A stretch of 64,000 bases of DNA from Allopusillimonas soli. GTDB taxonomy: Bacteria > Pseudomonadota > Gammaproteobacteria > Burkholderiales > Burkholderiaceae_B. The stretch is taken from positions 1 through 64,000 of the forward strand of contig NZ_SDQC01000008.1 of the NCBI RefSeq assembly GCF_004153445.1, written 5' to 3'. A program made the position numbers and the translations under genes. Position 1 is the first letter of the stretch, and every line of letters begins with the position of its first letter. The notes beneath the pieces were generated by a model. The model made no database searches. It saw only the letters and a list, made by a program, of their open reading frames with translations, and had not been told where the DNA came from. Of the stretch, positions 57,704-64,000 are shown piece after piece.

Positions 57704-58138
57704 CTACCGGCTTGCCTCGTTCACTTCCCATCCGCCAGGAGCACCCCATCCCCACGCGGACAGCCTAAAACGCACCAGTGTCGGTTGGCTTTCGTTCACG
57801 TCGATTGCCAATTCATCGTATGGTTCTGATGCTTTTGAGGTTGGTCCTGTTCCAATTAGCGCGCGCCCAACCGGCAGATATATTGTTAGGGCCTCGTCAC
57901 CTGCAATTGTGGCGATCATCTCGCCATCGACATACACGCCAGTTCGATACATATGAAGGGGGCGGCCTTCCCGGATAATCGTTACCTGGCCAGTGCCATT
58001 TTTTTGAATCAACAGATCCGGCTGCAGCACATACTGCTCATTTACGCTAACAGCCTCGTTCACTGAGGGGACGCTGGCGCAACCCACAAGCAATGCCGTC
58101 ATGGCCACTATGCATGATAAGCGAGCGCTCGAAATCAA
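57704..58138 (-). CDS. Phage-encoded lipoprotein
   Basis: A 144-residue protein with a signal peptide and lipobox LLVGC (Cys20). The mature part is beta-rich (LLIQKNGTGQVTIIREGRP, GVYVDGEMIATIAGDEALTIYLPVG), resembling DUF2846-like or carboxypeptidase-regulatory-like folds. It lies next to the immunity region, a common place for genes expressed in the lysogen. A lysogenic-conversion role is inferred. Confidence 0.7.
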   Translation of the reverse strand: MISSARLSCIVAMTALLVGCASVPSVNEAVSVNEQYVLQPDLLIQKNGTGQVTIIREGRPLHMYRTGVYVDGEMIATIAGDEALTIYLPVGRALIGTGPTSKASEPYDELAIDVNESQPTLVRFRLSAWGWGAPGGWEVNEASR

Positions 58139-58157
58139 TAATGTCTCCCAATAGTGC

Positions 58158-58469
58158 TCACTGAGGAACGGCCTCCCCGTTGGACAAGGCCCGTGCCAGC
58201 TTGGTGTTCATGCCTCGTATCCAGCCCGGGATCAGAAAGGCATCAACTAGAACCCAAATGCCCACCGCTACCAGGATGGCCAATCCTATACCAATAGGAG
58301 CAGTGAGAAAGCCGATGATAGCCAGCACAGGGATTGCGATGGCGCTACCAGTTTTCCCAAGATAGAATCGATGGCCGCCGACAGCCCCTAGGAAAAACCA
58401 GAGCAGATATGTCACGCCCAGACTTTTCTTGTTGGCGTCATAGAACATTGTCTGTGTGGTTGGGTCCAT
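58158..58469 (-). CDS. TM2-domain membrane protein
   Basis: A 103-residue protein. A TM2 domain covers residues about 12-85: KKSLGVTYLLWFFLGAVGGHRFYLG, split by helix, with the GGHRFYLG turn, then two further spans. GGGAGGAG precedes the start. TM2 proteins are of unclear function in bacteria. It is probably expressed from the prophage together with the lipoprotein. Confidence 0.85.
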   Translation of the reverse strand: MDPTTQTMFYDANKKSLGVTYLLWFFLGAVGGHRFYLGKTGSAIAIPVLAIIGFLTAPIGIGLAILVAVGIWVLVDAFLIPGWIRGMNTKLARALSNGEAVPQ

Positions 58470-58607
58470 ATTGCTCCTCCCTGGGCAACCTTGATAATTT
58501 GTATTGAGTTTCTTAATTTGGTTACTTTCTCGGGGAGATTCTACACAATCAAGACTTCCGTCGCATTACTGGTGGCCTTATCAGACCACCGTAATCGTAA
58601 GTGCTTA

Positions 58608-59075
58608 CTAACTTTTTGCAGAAAATTTTTGTCTCCGAGCATCGCCGACAGACTCACCCCGTTCGGCCTCATAGCCACGCAGTAGGTCATCTATAGCGGC
58701 ATCGGCTCTCTTGCGCTGCTGCGGTGTAAGTGCCTGCAGTCGTTCGATTGTGACTTTAAATAGGGGCCAGGTCTCACTTTTAGTGGGGACATGACTATGC
58801 TTCTGGCGTTTTGAATCACCATGTTGTTTCAAACCGTAGGGCCATTCCTCGTCGCTCATGCCCCAATGATCTGCGCCAACAACATCGGCAAAGTATCGCC
58901 AAAGCTCAGGCAATCGTTCCTTAGCGATAGCGCCTTTTTTAATCCAGTCTGAGACAGACGGGGGCTTCACGCCAAAGTGACGCGCGATTTCTGCCTGCGA
59001 GCGCGCACCGCCGCTCTCAATTTTGAGGCGTATCGCTTGTTCGATAGCTTTGCCGAAATCTTTTCCTTTAAGCAT
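58608..59075 (-). CDS. Phage repressor-like HTH protein
   Basis: A 155-residue protein. The N-terminal helix-turn-helix is ARSQAEIARHFGVKPPSVSDWIKKG (about residues 24-50, split by helix). The C terminus (about 105-155) is helical, and there is no S24/LexA autocleavage domain, so induction must work differently from lambda. It is divergent from the YdaS-like gene across an 80-base gap holding operators, one of which overlaps its own start codon. Confidence 0.8.
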   Translation of the reverse strand: MLKGKDFGKAIEQAIRLKIESGGARSQAEIARHFGVKPPSVSDWIKKGAIAKERLPELWRYFADVVGADHWGMSDEEWPYGLKQHGDSKRQKHSHVPTKSETWPLFKVTIERLQALTPQQRKRADAAIDDLLRGYEAERGESVGDARRQKFSAKS

Positions 59076-59142
59076 CGCCTAATAAACCATGCTGGCTATT
59101 GATTAGGCAATTCCTTTCTATTAATATTAGGCTACGCCTTAT
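59069..59142. promoter_or_regulatory. Immunity-region operators
   Basis: The divergent promoter region holds AAGCATCGCCTAAT (59070-59083) over the repressor start, ATTAGGC (59102-59108) as a half site, and TTAGGCTACGCCTTA (59127-59141). The last is a perfect copy of the site at 55149. This is the expected site of repressor/Cro-type competition. Confidence 0.72.
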
Positions 59143-59155
59143 ATTATGAGAAACC

Positions 59156-59395
59156 ATGTCGAATCTCCACGTACAACAAGCTTGCGACATTGCGGGCGGT
59201 CTGTCCGCTCTTTCGCGATTGCTAGGGGTAAAGCCGCCTACCGTCCATCAATGGTTATCGGGACTCCGCCCGGTTCCGGTGGAGCGCTGCGCAGCAATTG
59301 AGCAAGCCACCCAGGGAAAGGTCACTCGCCGCGATCTGCGCCCTGACGATTGGTATCTCATCTGGCCAGAACTCAAGGGGGCGGATCATGCATAA
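59156..59395 (+). CDS. YdaS/Cro-like regulator
   Basis: A 79-residue HTH protein (GLSALSRLLGVKPPTVHQWLSG, then RPVPVERCAAIEQATQGKVTRRDLRP) of the YdaS/Cro family. The RPVP..RC..IE pattern is the YdaS hallmark. It is expressed rightward from the immunity promoter and probably opposes the repressor. Its stop overlaps the next gene by eight bases. Confidence 0.85.
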   Translation: MSNLHVQQACDIAGGLSALSRLLGVKPPTVHQWLSGLRPVPVERCAAIEQATQGKVTRRDLRPDDWYLIWPELKGADHA

Positions 59396-59795
59396 GCATA
59401 TTGCCGTGTTTCTGGACGAGCTATTTCGAGATATCGGAATCTTCTTCTGCTGTGTGGCTGGATATCGCTTCACTGCAGGCCACTCGCCCTCCGACTCTTG
59501 GGTCGGTCCAGCCATTGTGTTTGTCATAGTGATCGTCATTCGGTGGTGGCTATGGTCAGACGGAAAGCCACCCCGACAATCAACCGAACAATGTAACCAA
59601 AGGGATCGCTTCGCCACCTGGTTCGTCAGCAACCCGTTCATGGGTGTACTCCTGCGTTTAGCCAACCCCATATTCTTATGGTCCCAACTGCGCATAGCTG
59701 ACGCGGCGGGCATCAAAATTACTTGGGGCCACCTCTGCGGCGACGTAACCGTGAATCAAGTGGCGGAACCAAAGGAGCCCCCACATGAGCTTTGA
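59388..59795 (+). CDS. Phage membrane protein of unknown function
   Basis: A 135-residue protein with a hydrophobic N-terminal region (DIGIFFCCVAGYR) and a strong span at about 43-58 (AIVFVIVIVIRWWLW). It overlaps the YdaS-like stop by eight bases and the 3' end of the opposite-strand gene by 77 bases. No family is recognised. Confidence 0.5.
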   Translation: MHKHIAVFLDELFRDIGIFFCCVAGYRFTAGHSPSDSWVGPAIVFVIVIVIRWWLWSDGKPPRQSTEQCNQRDRFATWFVSNPFMGVLLRLANPIFLWSQLRIADAAGIKITWGHLCGDVTVNQVAEPKEPPHEL

Positions 59796-60120
59796 GCCAA
59801 TTCTTCATAGCGCTATCTTCGCTTGCATACCAATCCGCGCCAACTTCTACAAGCATGGCATCCTTGATGTCGCTAAAGTCTCCGGCCACGCCGTCGAACG
59901 CGGCTTGCCTGATTTCCCAGGCCACCAGGTCCGTTTCCATGAAAACACCTATGCCCTTGGAATCCACCCACAAAGGCCAAGCCTTCTTATCCACGGTGTC
60001 TTGGATATTTTTCAGCGTTTTTTGAATGGCTTTGGCATTGTCTTTACCGGCCGATATCAACATCAGGTATCGACGCTTTCCCTCCGACTGCTCTTCGGAA
60101 TCACCAAATGGATTGTCCAT
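59719..60120 (-). CDS. Hypothetical phage protein, opposite strand within the early region
   Basis: A 133-residue protein with a convincing composition: GKRRYLMLISAGKDNAKAI, WPLWVDSKGIGVFMETDLVAWEI and MLVEVGADWYASEDSAMKNWL. GAGGG precedes the start. It is transcribed against the early operon. No family is recognised; the fold might be an alpha/beta sandwich. Confidence 0.6.
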   Translation of the reverse strand: MDNPFGDSEEQSEGKRRYLMLISAGKDNAKAIQKTLKNIQDTVDKKAWPLWVDSKGIGVFMETDLVAWEIRQAAFDGVAGDFSDIKDAMLVEVGADWYASEDSAMKNWLKAHVGAPLVPPLDSRLRRRRGGPK

Positions 60121-60246
60121 AGCACCCTCGACACATCAAATGTAACTGCTGGTTCAGTACAGCATACTCGAACATCACCGCCCAAGAACCCATGGCGCCC
60201 CAGGCCGGACGATTCGCGTATCCCCATCGGGCCTGGTGACACAGTT

Positions 60247-60453
60247 TCAATGAAGGGCCCTGGTGGAGGCGCTGGCTTGTTCGGGCAATTCCGTTTCACA
60301 TCGGTAGCACAGCTCACGAAAGACGGCGGCCACAACCCCGGCGGGGGCGCGGCCCAACACAGAGCGAACGATATCGCGCGCCTGGGCAAGTGTTGCCCGG
60401 ACCGCCAAAGCCGCCCTGTCCCCTTCCCCATCAAATTCATTGTTCGTATTCAT
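60247..60453 (-). CDS. Small hypothetical phage protein
   Basis: A 68-residue helical protein (ALAVRATLAQARDIVRSVLG, then VAAVFRELCYRCETELPE). Its ribosome site is weak. It is divergent from the YdaT-like gene by only 34 bases, which is tight for two promoters, so it may be a real antisense-side gene or a frame open by composition. Confidence 0.4.
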   Translation of the reverse strand: MNTNNEFDGEGDRAALAVRATLAQARDIVRSVLGRAPAGVVAAVFRELCYRCETELPEQASASTRALH

Positions 60454-60487
60454 GGTGCCCATTGTGGGCGGGCTGGGGGCGTGTGTC

Positions 60488-61057
60488 ATGCGTAACGTAT
60501 CGCAGACCTTAATCGGCATCCTGCGTGAGGAAATCTCCGAGTATCGGAGGATCCACCGCAAATCCCGCGAAACCATTGCGCAAATGGTAGTCGAGGCCCA
60601 TGAGCATCTGGGGGCGGACATTACTACGGGCATACGGTTTGAGCCCAAGACGGTCGACACGTTCGAGCGGACCAAGGTAAACGCGGATCGGATCTTTCGA
60701 TGGCTGGACGACGAGACCAAGGATTCGACCCTATTGCCGGCCAATTGTTTGATTTCGCTGCTTGCCGGCATGCCAGAGGAAGTGCAGCGCCGGATACTGG
60801 ACCGCGCGCTGCTACCCTTGGGCTTCGCCGTGAGAGCGCGCGCCCTGCCCCAGCCCTTGGTGCCCTTCTCGGCTGCTGTTGCCACGCAGCTGATGCGCGA
60901 ACAGAACGACGCCGCGGTTGCCGCGACGGGCCTGATAGACGGGTTTGACCGCAGCGAACTGGAAAAGGCGCATCAACAGGCGTCCGAGGCAATCGACGCA
61001 GGCATGAAGTTCCGGGCCATGGTTGAAGCCCATATGGCCGAAGCGGAGGCATCATGA
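60488..61057 (+). CDS. YdaT-like phage protein
   Basis: A 189-residue protein. The central block ADRIFRWLDDETKDSTLLPAN, followed by MPEEVQRRILDRAL, matches the YdaT family as I recall it (called putative toxin, and found next to YdaS). In Rac-like phages YdaS/YdaT act as Cro/CII-like regulators whose expression harms the host. GGGGG about eight bases before the ATG at 60488 supports the start. Here the pair is split by opposite-strand genes. Confidence 0.65.
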   Translation: MRNVSQTLIGILREEISEYRRIHRKSRETIAQMVVEAHEHLGADITTGIRFEPKTVDTFERTKVNADRIFRWLDDETKDSTLLPANCLISLLAGMPEEVQRRILDRALLPLGFAVRARALPQPLVPFSAAVATQLMREQNDAAVAATGLIDGFDRSELEKAHQQASEAIDAGMKFRAMVEAHMAEAEAS

Positions 61058-61077
61058 AAGGCCCGCCAAACCCAACG

Positions 61078-61581
61078 TTATGCAAACCAGGCCAGCACCC
61101 TCTCCCACACCGAAAGCTTGAGCTTGTGCTCTGGGAATCCAGCGCTCATTACCGTTGCGTTATACGCCGGCTTTGCGAGAGAGGAAATAGTGTCCGGGCC
61201 GGTCGATTGAAGTACACGAAGCTCGTAATCGAGTTTGTTGAGCGACAATTTTGGCGCCCGTGCGGCCAACTGGCCAAACTTCTGCCTTTGCAGCTCACAT
61301 CGAATGGACTTCTCCGTTGGTCGCAACTCACGCTCCACATAGGCAGCAATGGCAATGACCATGCCGATTGCAGCAGCAAAGCTAGGTTTGCCGACCCAAA
61401 CGGTTGCAAAGGCCGCCGATCCACCGATCAAGTTTATGAGCGAAAAGACGCTATCCAACCTCTTGTAGAAACGCGCGTTCATGTCATTGAATCGCACACC
61501 GTACTGGGTATCAATAACGGCTTCCGCGTGATTCCTATCCAGTGCAATAGCTGTGGCTTGTGTGTTGTTCTCTTCCATCAT
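61078..61581 (-). CDS. Two-span membrane protein, SLATT-like
   Basis: A 167-residue protein. DMNARFYKRLDSVFSLINLIGG leads into two hydrophobic segments (about 46-60 and 65-82), then a long helical cytoplasmic tail. The layout recalls SLATT-type membrane effectors of nucleotide-signalling or defence modules, but no partner is adjacent. The call is only structural. Two tandem ATGs (61581, 61578) are possible starts. Confidence 0.6.
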   Translation of the reverse strand: MMEENNTQATAIALDRNHAEAVIDTQYGVRFNDMNARFYKRLDSVFSLINLIGGSAAFATVWVGKPSFAAAIGMVIAIAAYVERELRPTEKSIRCELQRQKFGQLAARAPKLSLNKLDYELRVLQSTGPDTISSLAKPAYNATVMSAGFPEHKLKLSVWERVLAWFA

Positions 61582-61751
61582 CGACCTGTTTTGCTGGTGG
61601 TGGTTGTGGTACCGGACTGCGCGCAGGAGGTACCTGATTCTTTTGTTCTCGGCTCATGGTCGGTCCTTTGTGGAGAAATGAATAGAGTAAGCGCCTACAT
61701 TTTGACACAAACGGACTCGACCGCCCATTACGCAAAGCGCAGGAGGCTTCC

Positions 61752-62117
61752 GTGAAAGGCCGCCCCACCTCCGCCGCCGAAAAGCGTTTTCACGATCAAC
61801 TGGCGCGGCATATAGGCTGCATTGCCTGCCTGCTGTCCAAGTCTTCCAATCCCGAGGTATCGATCCATCACATTGATGGCCGCACCAAACCCTGGGCGCA
61901 TTGGCTCGTCTTGCCGCTTTGCGCCGGCCATCATCAAGAGAACACGGGGCGCCCCGGCTTGATTCCGGTGCACCCCTGGACCAACCGATTCGAGCAGGCA
62001 TACGGACCGCAGCCATTCCTGTTGCATGTATGCCTGGACATTCTCGAACGCCGCCACGGCATCATCGTGCCCCAGGCGCGCGCCGCGGCGAACGGCGACT
62101 GGAGTAAAGCGGCATGA
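61752..62117 (+). CDS. Ref-like HNH nuclease
   Basis: A 121-residue protein with CIACLLSKSSNPEVSIHHIDG, then LPLCAGHHQ, the zinc and HNH motifs of the phage P1 Ref (recombination enhancement function) family. Ref is a RecA-dependent nuclease. It has a GTG start with a perfect AGGAGG six bases upstream. Its ATGA end couples it to the next gene. Confidence 0.82.
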   Translation: MKGRPTSAAEKRFHDQLARHIGCIACLLSKSSNPEVSIHHIDGRTKPWAHWLVLPLCAGHHQENTGRPGLIPVHPWTNRFEQAYGPQPFLLHVCLDILERRHGIIVPQARAAANGDWSKAA

Positions 62118-62461
62118 TGGCACCTCTAATAAGCTCCCAACGGCACCTTGACCAAAGACTGGTCCGCAAGAAGGCGGCGACATTCCGCACTTTTATCGTC
62201 CGGACGCTGGACGTCGAACTACGAGGTCGCTGTTATCGCATCCTTCTGGATGGCCACCATAACCTCGCTGCTGCTCGCATGGCTGCTGTGGAGCCCACGT
62301 GGCGAGGGCCTGCAGCCAAGTTCCAGAGAATCATGCGCAAGACACCGCCACCCGTGCTGGCCGCGATGCTCATCAATAACCTGACTGATTCCGATTGGTA
62401 CTACATCGATACCGGCGAAGTCGTTACCGAGCTATTGCACCCGGAAAGGATAGCGGAATGA
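62114..62461 (+). CDS. ParB-like nuclease-fold domain protein
   Basis: A 115-residue protein. VELRGRCYRILLDGHHNLAAARM carries the DGHH-AA pattern of ParB/Srx-like folds (the CTPase/nuclease box). The remainder is not recognised. It sits in the rightward early operon with overlaps on both sides. A role in phage DNA handling is likely. Confidence 0.6.
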   Translation: MMAPLISSQRHLDQRLVRKKAATFRTFIVRTLDVELRGRCYRILLDGHHNLAAARMAAVEPTWRGPAAKFQRIMRKTPPPVLAAMLINNLTDSDWYYIDTGEVVTELLHPERIAE

Positions 62462-62814
62462 GGATATACATTTCCGGCCCCATGACCGGCCTGCAAGACC
62501 TCAATTTCCCCACGTTCCGCAGCAATGCGGCCAAGTTGCGCGGCGCTGGCTACACGGTGGTCAATCCAGCAGAACTGTGCACTGATCCAAACCAGCGTTG
62601 GGAAGATTGCTTGCGCAAGGACCTCGCCGAGCTTGTTGCTTGCGATGGTGTGGCTATGTTGCCCGGCTGGGAGGCATCCAGAGGTGCGCGACTTGAAAGA
62701 TACATTGCCCTGGAACTGGGCATGGTCGTCGGTGACGTCCGGGCTTTCCTCCTGATGCAAGGGCAAAGGCCCCAACCCGCCAGCGAACCCGACCTCGCAG
62801 AGGGGGCATTATGA
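62458..62814 (+). CDS. DUF4406 protein (nucleoside deoxyribosyltransferase-like)
   Basis: A 118-residue protein opening MRIYISGPMTGLQDLNFPTF, with LAELVACDGVAMLPGWEASRGA in the middle, the signature of DUF4406 and its nucleoside 2-deoxyribosyltransferase-like fold. These occur in phage early operons and may act in nucleotide metabolism or NAD-like chemistry. ATG at 62458 overlaps the previous stop. Confidence 0.8.
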   Translation: MRIYISGPMTGLQDLNFPTFRSNAAKLRGAGYTVVNPAELCTDPNQRWEDCLRKDLAELVACDGVAMLPGWEASRGARLERYIALELGMVVGDVRAFLLMQGQRPQPASEPDLAEGAL

Positions 62815-63581
62815 ATGTACATACAGCCACTGCCGTGGCCTCGATTAGCAGATACCTGCCTACGAGCAGGCTTGCCATGACTAGCATTGAAATCGCTGGC
62901 CTAGTCGAGTCCCGGCACGACAGCGTGAAGCGCACCATCGAGCGGTTGGCAAATCAAGGAGTTATTGTCCAGCCACCATTGGTGGATGAACCCGGAACCG
63001 ACTCGATGGGTCGGTCTCGTGCCACGCAGGTATATGTTTTCACCGGTGAACACGGCAAGCGCGACAGCATCATAGTGGTGGCGCAGCTGTCGCCGCAGTT
63101 TACCGCGCGCCTGGTTGACCGATGGCAAGAACTGGAGCGTGGTGTCATGCCGGCGGTACCGCAGACATTTGCCGATGCGCTACGCCTGGCTGCCGAGCAG
63201 GCCGACCAGATCGAAAGGCAGCAGCATGCGCTGGCCGAGGCCGCGCCCAAGGTGCAATTCGTCGACCGCTACGCCACCGCTAACGGCACACAAGGGTTTC
63301 GCCAGGTATGTAAGCTCCTGAACGCCAACGAGGCCCAATTTCGCCTGTTCCTGCTGGAGCAGCGCATTGTTTACCGCCTAGATGGAAACCTCACCCCATT
63401 CCAGAACCACATTGATGCGGGCCGATTTCAGGTCAGAACCGGTATAGCGCATGCATCGGATCGTGCTTTCGCGCAAATGCGATTCACGCCAAAGGGTGTG
63501 ACGTGGATTGCAGGCGAATGGGGCAAGTATTGCCTCGCGAAGGAGCAGGCGGGCTCAGAATTATCGGAGGGCTCATCATGA
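62811..63581 (+). CDS. Rha/KilAC antirepressor-type protein
   Basis: A 256-residue protein. The N-terminal Rha domain (TSIEIAGLVESRHDSVKRTIERL, to about residue 100) is joined through a helical linker to a C-terminal KilAC-like domain (LLNANEAQFRLFLLEQRIVYRL, then MRFTPKGVTWIAGEW). Such proteins act as antirepressors or regulators of lytic growth. It is coupled on both sides by ATGA overlaps. Confidence 0.85.
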   Translation: MNVHTATAVASISRYLPTSRLAMTSIEIAGLVESRHDSVKRTIERLANQGVIVQPPLVDEPGTDSMGRSRATQVYVFTGEHGKRDSIIVVAQLSPQFTARLVDRWQELERGVMPAVPQTFADALRLAAEQADQIERQQHALAEAAPKVQFVDRYATANGTQGFRQVCKLLNANEAQFRLFLLEQRIVYRLDGNLTPFQNHIDAGRFQVRTGIAHASDRAFAQMRFTPKGVTWIAGEWGKYCLAKEQAGSELSEGSS

Positions 63582-64000
63582 GTACCGCAATTATGTCGGC
63601 ATGCTGGCCGATACAGGGCATGACGCCAGCCCAGAAGGCTGTCTTGATATCCCTGGCAGATAACGCAAACGATGAAGGTGTTTGCTGGCCATCGGTGGCC
63701 AATATATCCATGCGCACTTGCCTTTCGGAGCGTGCGGTGCAAGCTGCTATCAAGTGGCTGTGCCAATCCGGGTACCTGATTGCCCGAGAGCGTTCGGGTC
63801 GTTCGACGGTGTATATGTTGACCCCCGCAGGAAATGCACCCCCGCAGCAAATGCGGGGCGCGGCAGATGCACCCCACCCCCGCAGCAAATGCACCCCACC
63901 CCCGCAGATGCTGCACCCCACCCCCGCAGATGCTGCACCCAGAACCGTAAAGAACCGTCATAGAACCGTAAAGGAACCTTCTCGGCGCAAAAGTGCGCCG
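63578..64000 (+). CDS. Helix-turn-helix replication initiator-like protein (5' part)
   Basis: 141 residues before the window ends. Residues about 13-80 are a winged HTH (MTPAQKAVLISLADNANDEG, WPSVANISMRTCLSERAVQAAIKWL, split by helix) of the HTH_36/phage O-like class. A proline-rich region made by DNA repeats follows. By analogy with lambda O it could bind an origin inside its own gene. The 3' end is outside. Confidence 0.75.
   Translation, partial: MSTAIMSACWPIQGMTPAQKAVLISLADNANDEGVCWPSVANISMRTCLSERAVQAAIKWLCQSGYLIARERSGRSTVYMLTPAGNAPPQQMRGAADAPHPRSKCTPPPQMLHPTPADAAPRTVKNRHRTVKEPSRRKSAP
63821..63936 (+). repeat. Iteron-like repeats inside the initiator gene
   Basis: The core ACCCCCGCAG recurs five times (63821, 63838, and within the 22-base units at 63871, 63893 and 63915). 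The last two units are identical. Three AGAACCGT copies follow at 63941-63968. The position inside an initiator gene mirrors the origin in lambda O, but an AT-rich unwinding element is not visible before the window ends. Confidence 0.6.

Larger units (their letters stand above)
43309..64000. mobile_element. Prophage (one end), inserted at tRNA-Arg
   Basis: From the tRNA onward every recognisable gene is of phage type: integrase, DUF4224, Ea22-like modular protein, DGR, methyltransferase, RdgC, repressor/YdaS/YdaT immunity genes, Ref nuclease, Rha antirepressor and an initiator-like gene. Structural, packaging and lysis genes and the other attachment site are not in the window. The exact left border within 43290-43350 cannot be fixed without the other att copy. 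Confidence 0.92.

Noticed and set aside
59785-60495. 236-codon plus-strand open frame
   Set aside because: It runs opposite the more convincing 133-residue minus-strand gene (59719-60120), and its own composition looks like a shadow frame.
43309-64000. CRISPR array
   Set aside because: No regularly spaced direct repeats of 25-40 bases with unique spacers were found; the repeats at 63.8 kb and in the Ea22-like gene are contiguous or irregular.

Overview
The window looks like a chromosome segment of a betaproteobacterium of the Alcaligenaceae (Bordetella / Achromobacter / Pusillimonas type). This is inferred from the high GC content, the serS-rarA-lolA-ftsK / trxB neighbourhood, the D-3-hydroxybutyrate dehydrogenase and the style of the proteins. 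No species call is possible from sequence reading alone. The window divides into chromosomal backbone (about 1-43.3 kb) and one end of a temperate prophage (about 43.3-64 kb), which runs off the right edge.

Backbone. An IS3-family transposase tail enters at the left edge. After it come yaaA, bdhA, tRNA-Ser(CGA), a hemerythrin-like protein, a DODA-type dioxygenase and a CinA-like amidohydrolase. From 6.4 to 21.4 kb lies a complete Wzx/Wzy-type exopolysaccharide or capsule locus on the plus strand: an RfaH/NusG-like antiterminator, a leader with a large hairpin and an ops-like element, Wza, Wzc, Wzx, a FemAB-like acyltransferase, a polysaccharide deacetylase, an AsnB-type amidotransferase, three glycosyltransferases and a Wzy-like polymerase. 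From 22.0 to 30.9 kb lies a catabolic island. A GntR/FCD regulator is divergent from an AtzG-like mini-protein, an amidase, a CaiB CoA-transferase, an enoyl-CoA hydratase, a TauABC/SsuABC-type importer and an alpha/beta hydrolase, and a convergent SDR protein lacks the usual catalytic residues. From 30.9 to 43.2 kb is housekeeping: serS, rarA, lolA, ftsK, trxB, an Smr protein, Mn-type sod, a flavin monooxygenase, an adenosine/adenine deaminase, a cold-shock protein and an AAG glycosylase.

Prophage. It sits against tRNA-Arg(ACG), with an integrase and a DUF4224 (excisionase-like) gene next to the tRNA. A leftward operon of tightly overlapping small genes follows. At 48.9-51.8 kb is a complete diversity-generating retroelement (DGR): reverse transcriptase, template repeat, Avd, and two separate DUF1566/C-type-lectin-like target genes, each ending in its own variable repeat. 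Read in the direction of transcription, 19 of 20 internal template-to-variable differences fall at template adenines. Each variable repeat is followed by a small GC-rich hairpin that the template lacks. The first target gene carries a one-base frameshift. Further right are a cytosine methyltransferase, a phage RdgC, a low-GC HipA-like kinase + DUF3037 cassette, a lipoprotein and a TM2 protein, and then the immunity region: a leftward repressor, a rightward YdaS/Cro-like gene, a YdaT-like gene, and a repeated operator that recurs 4 kb away in front of the rdgC operon. Rightward early genes end in an initiator-like HTH gene carrying iteron-like repeats.

The DGR is the most striking system. DGRs are a known class, but this one serves two tandem target genes from one template. 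It sits in the lysogeny-side accessory region rather than visibly in a tail module, and shows recent adenine-specific diversification.
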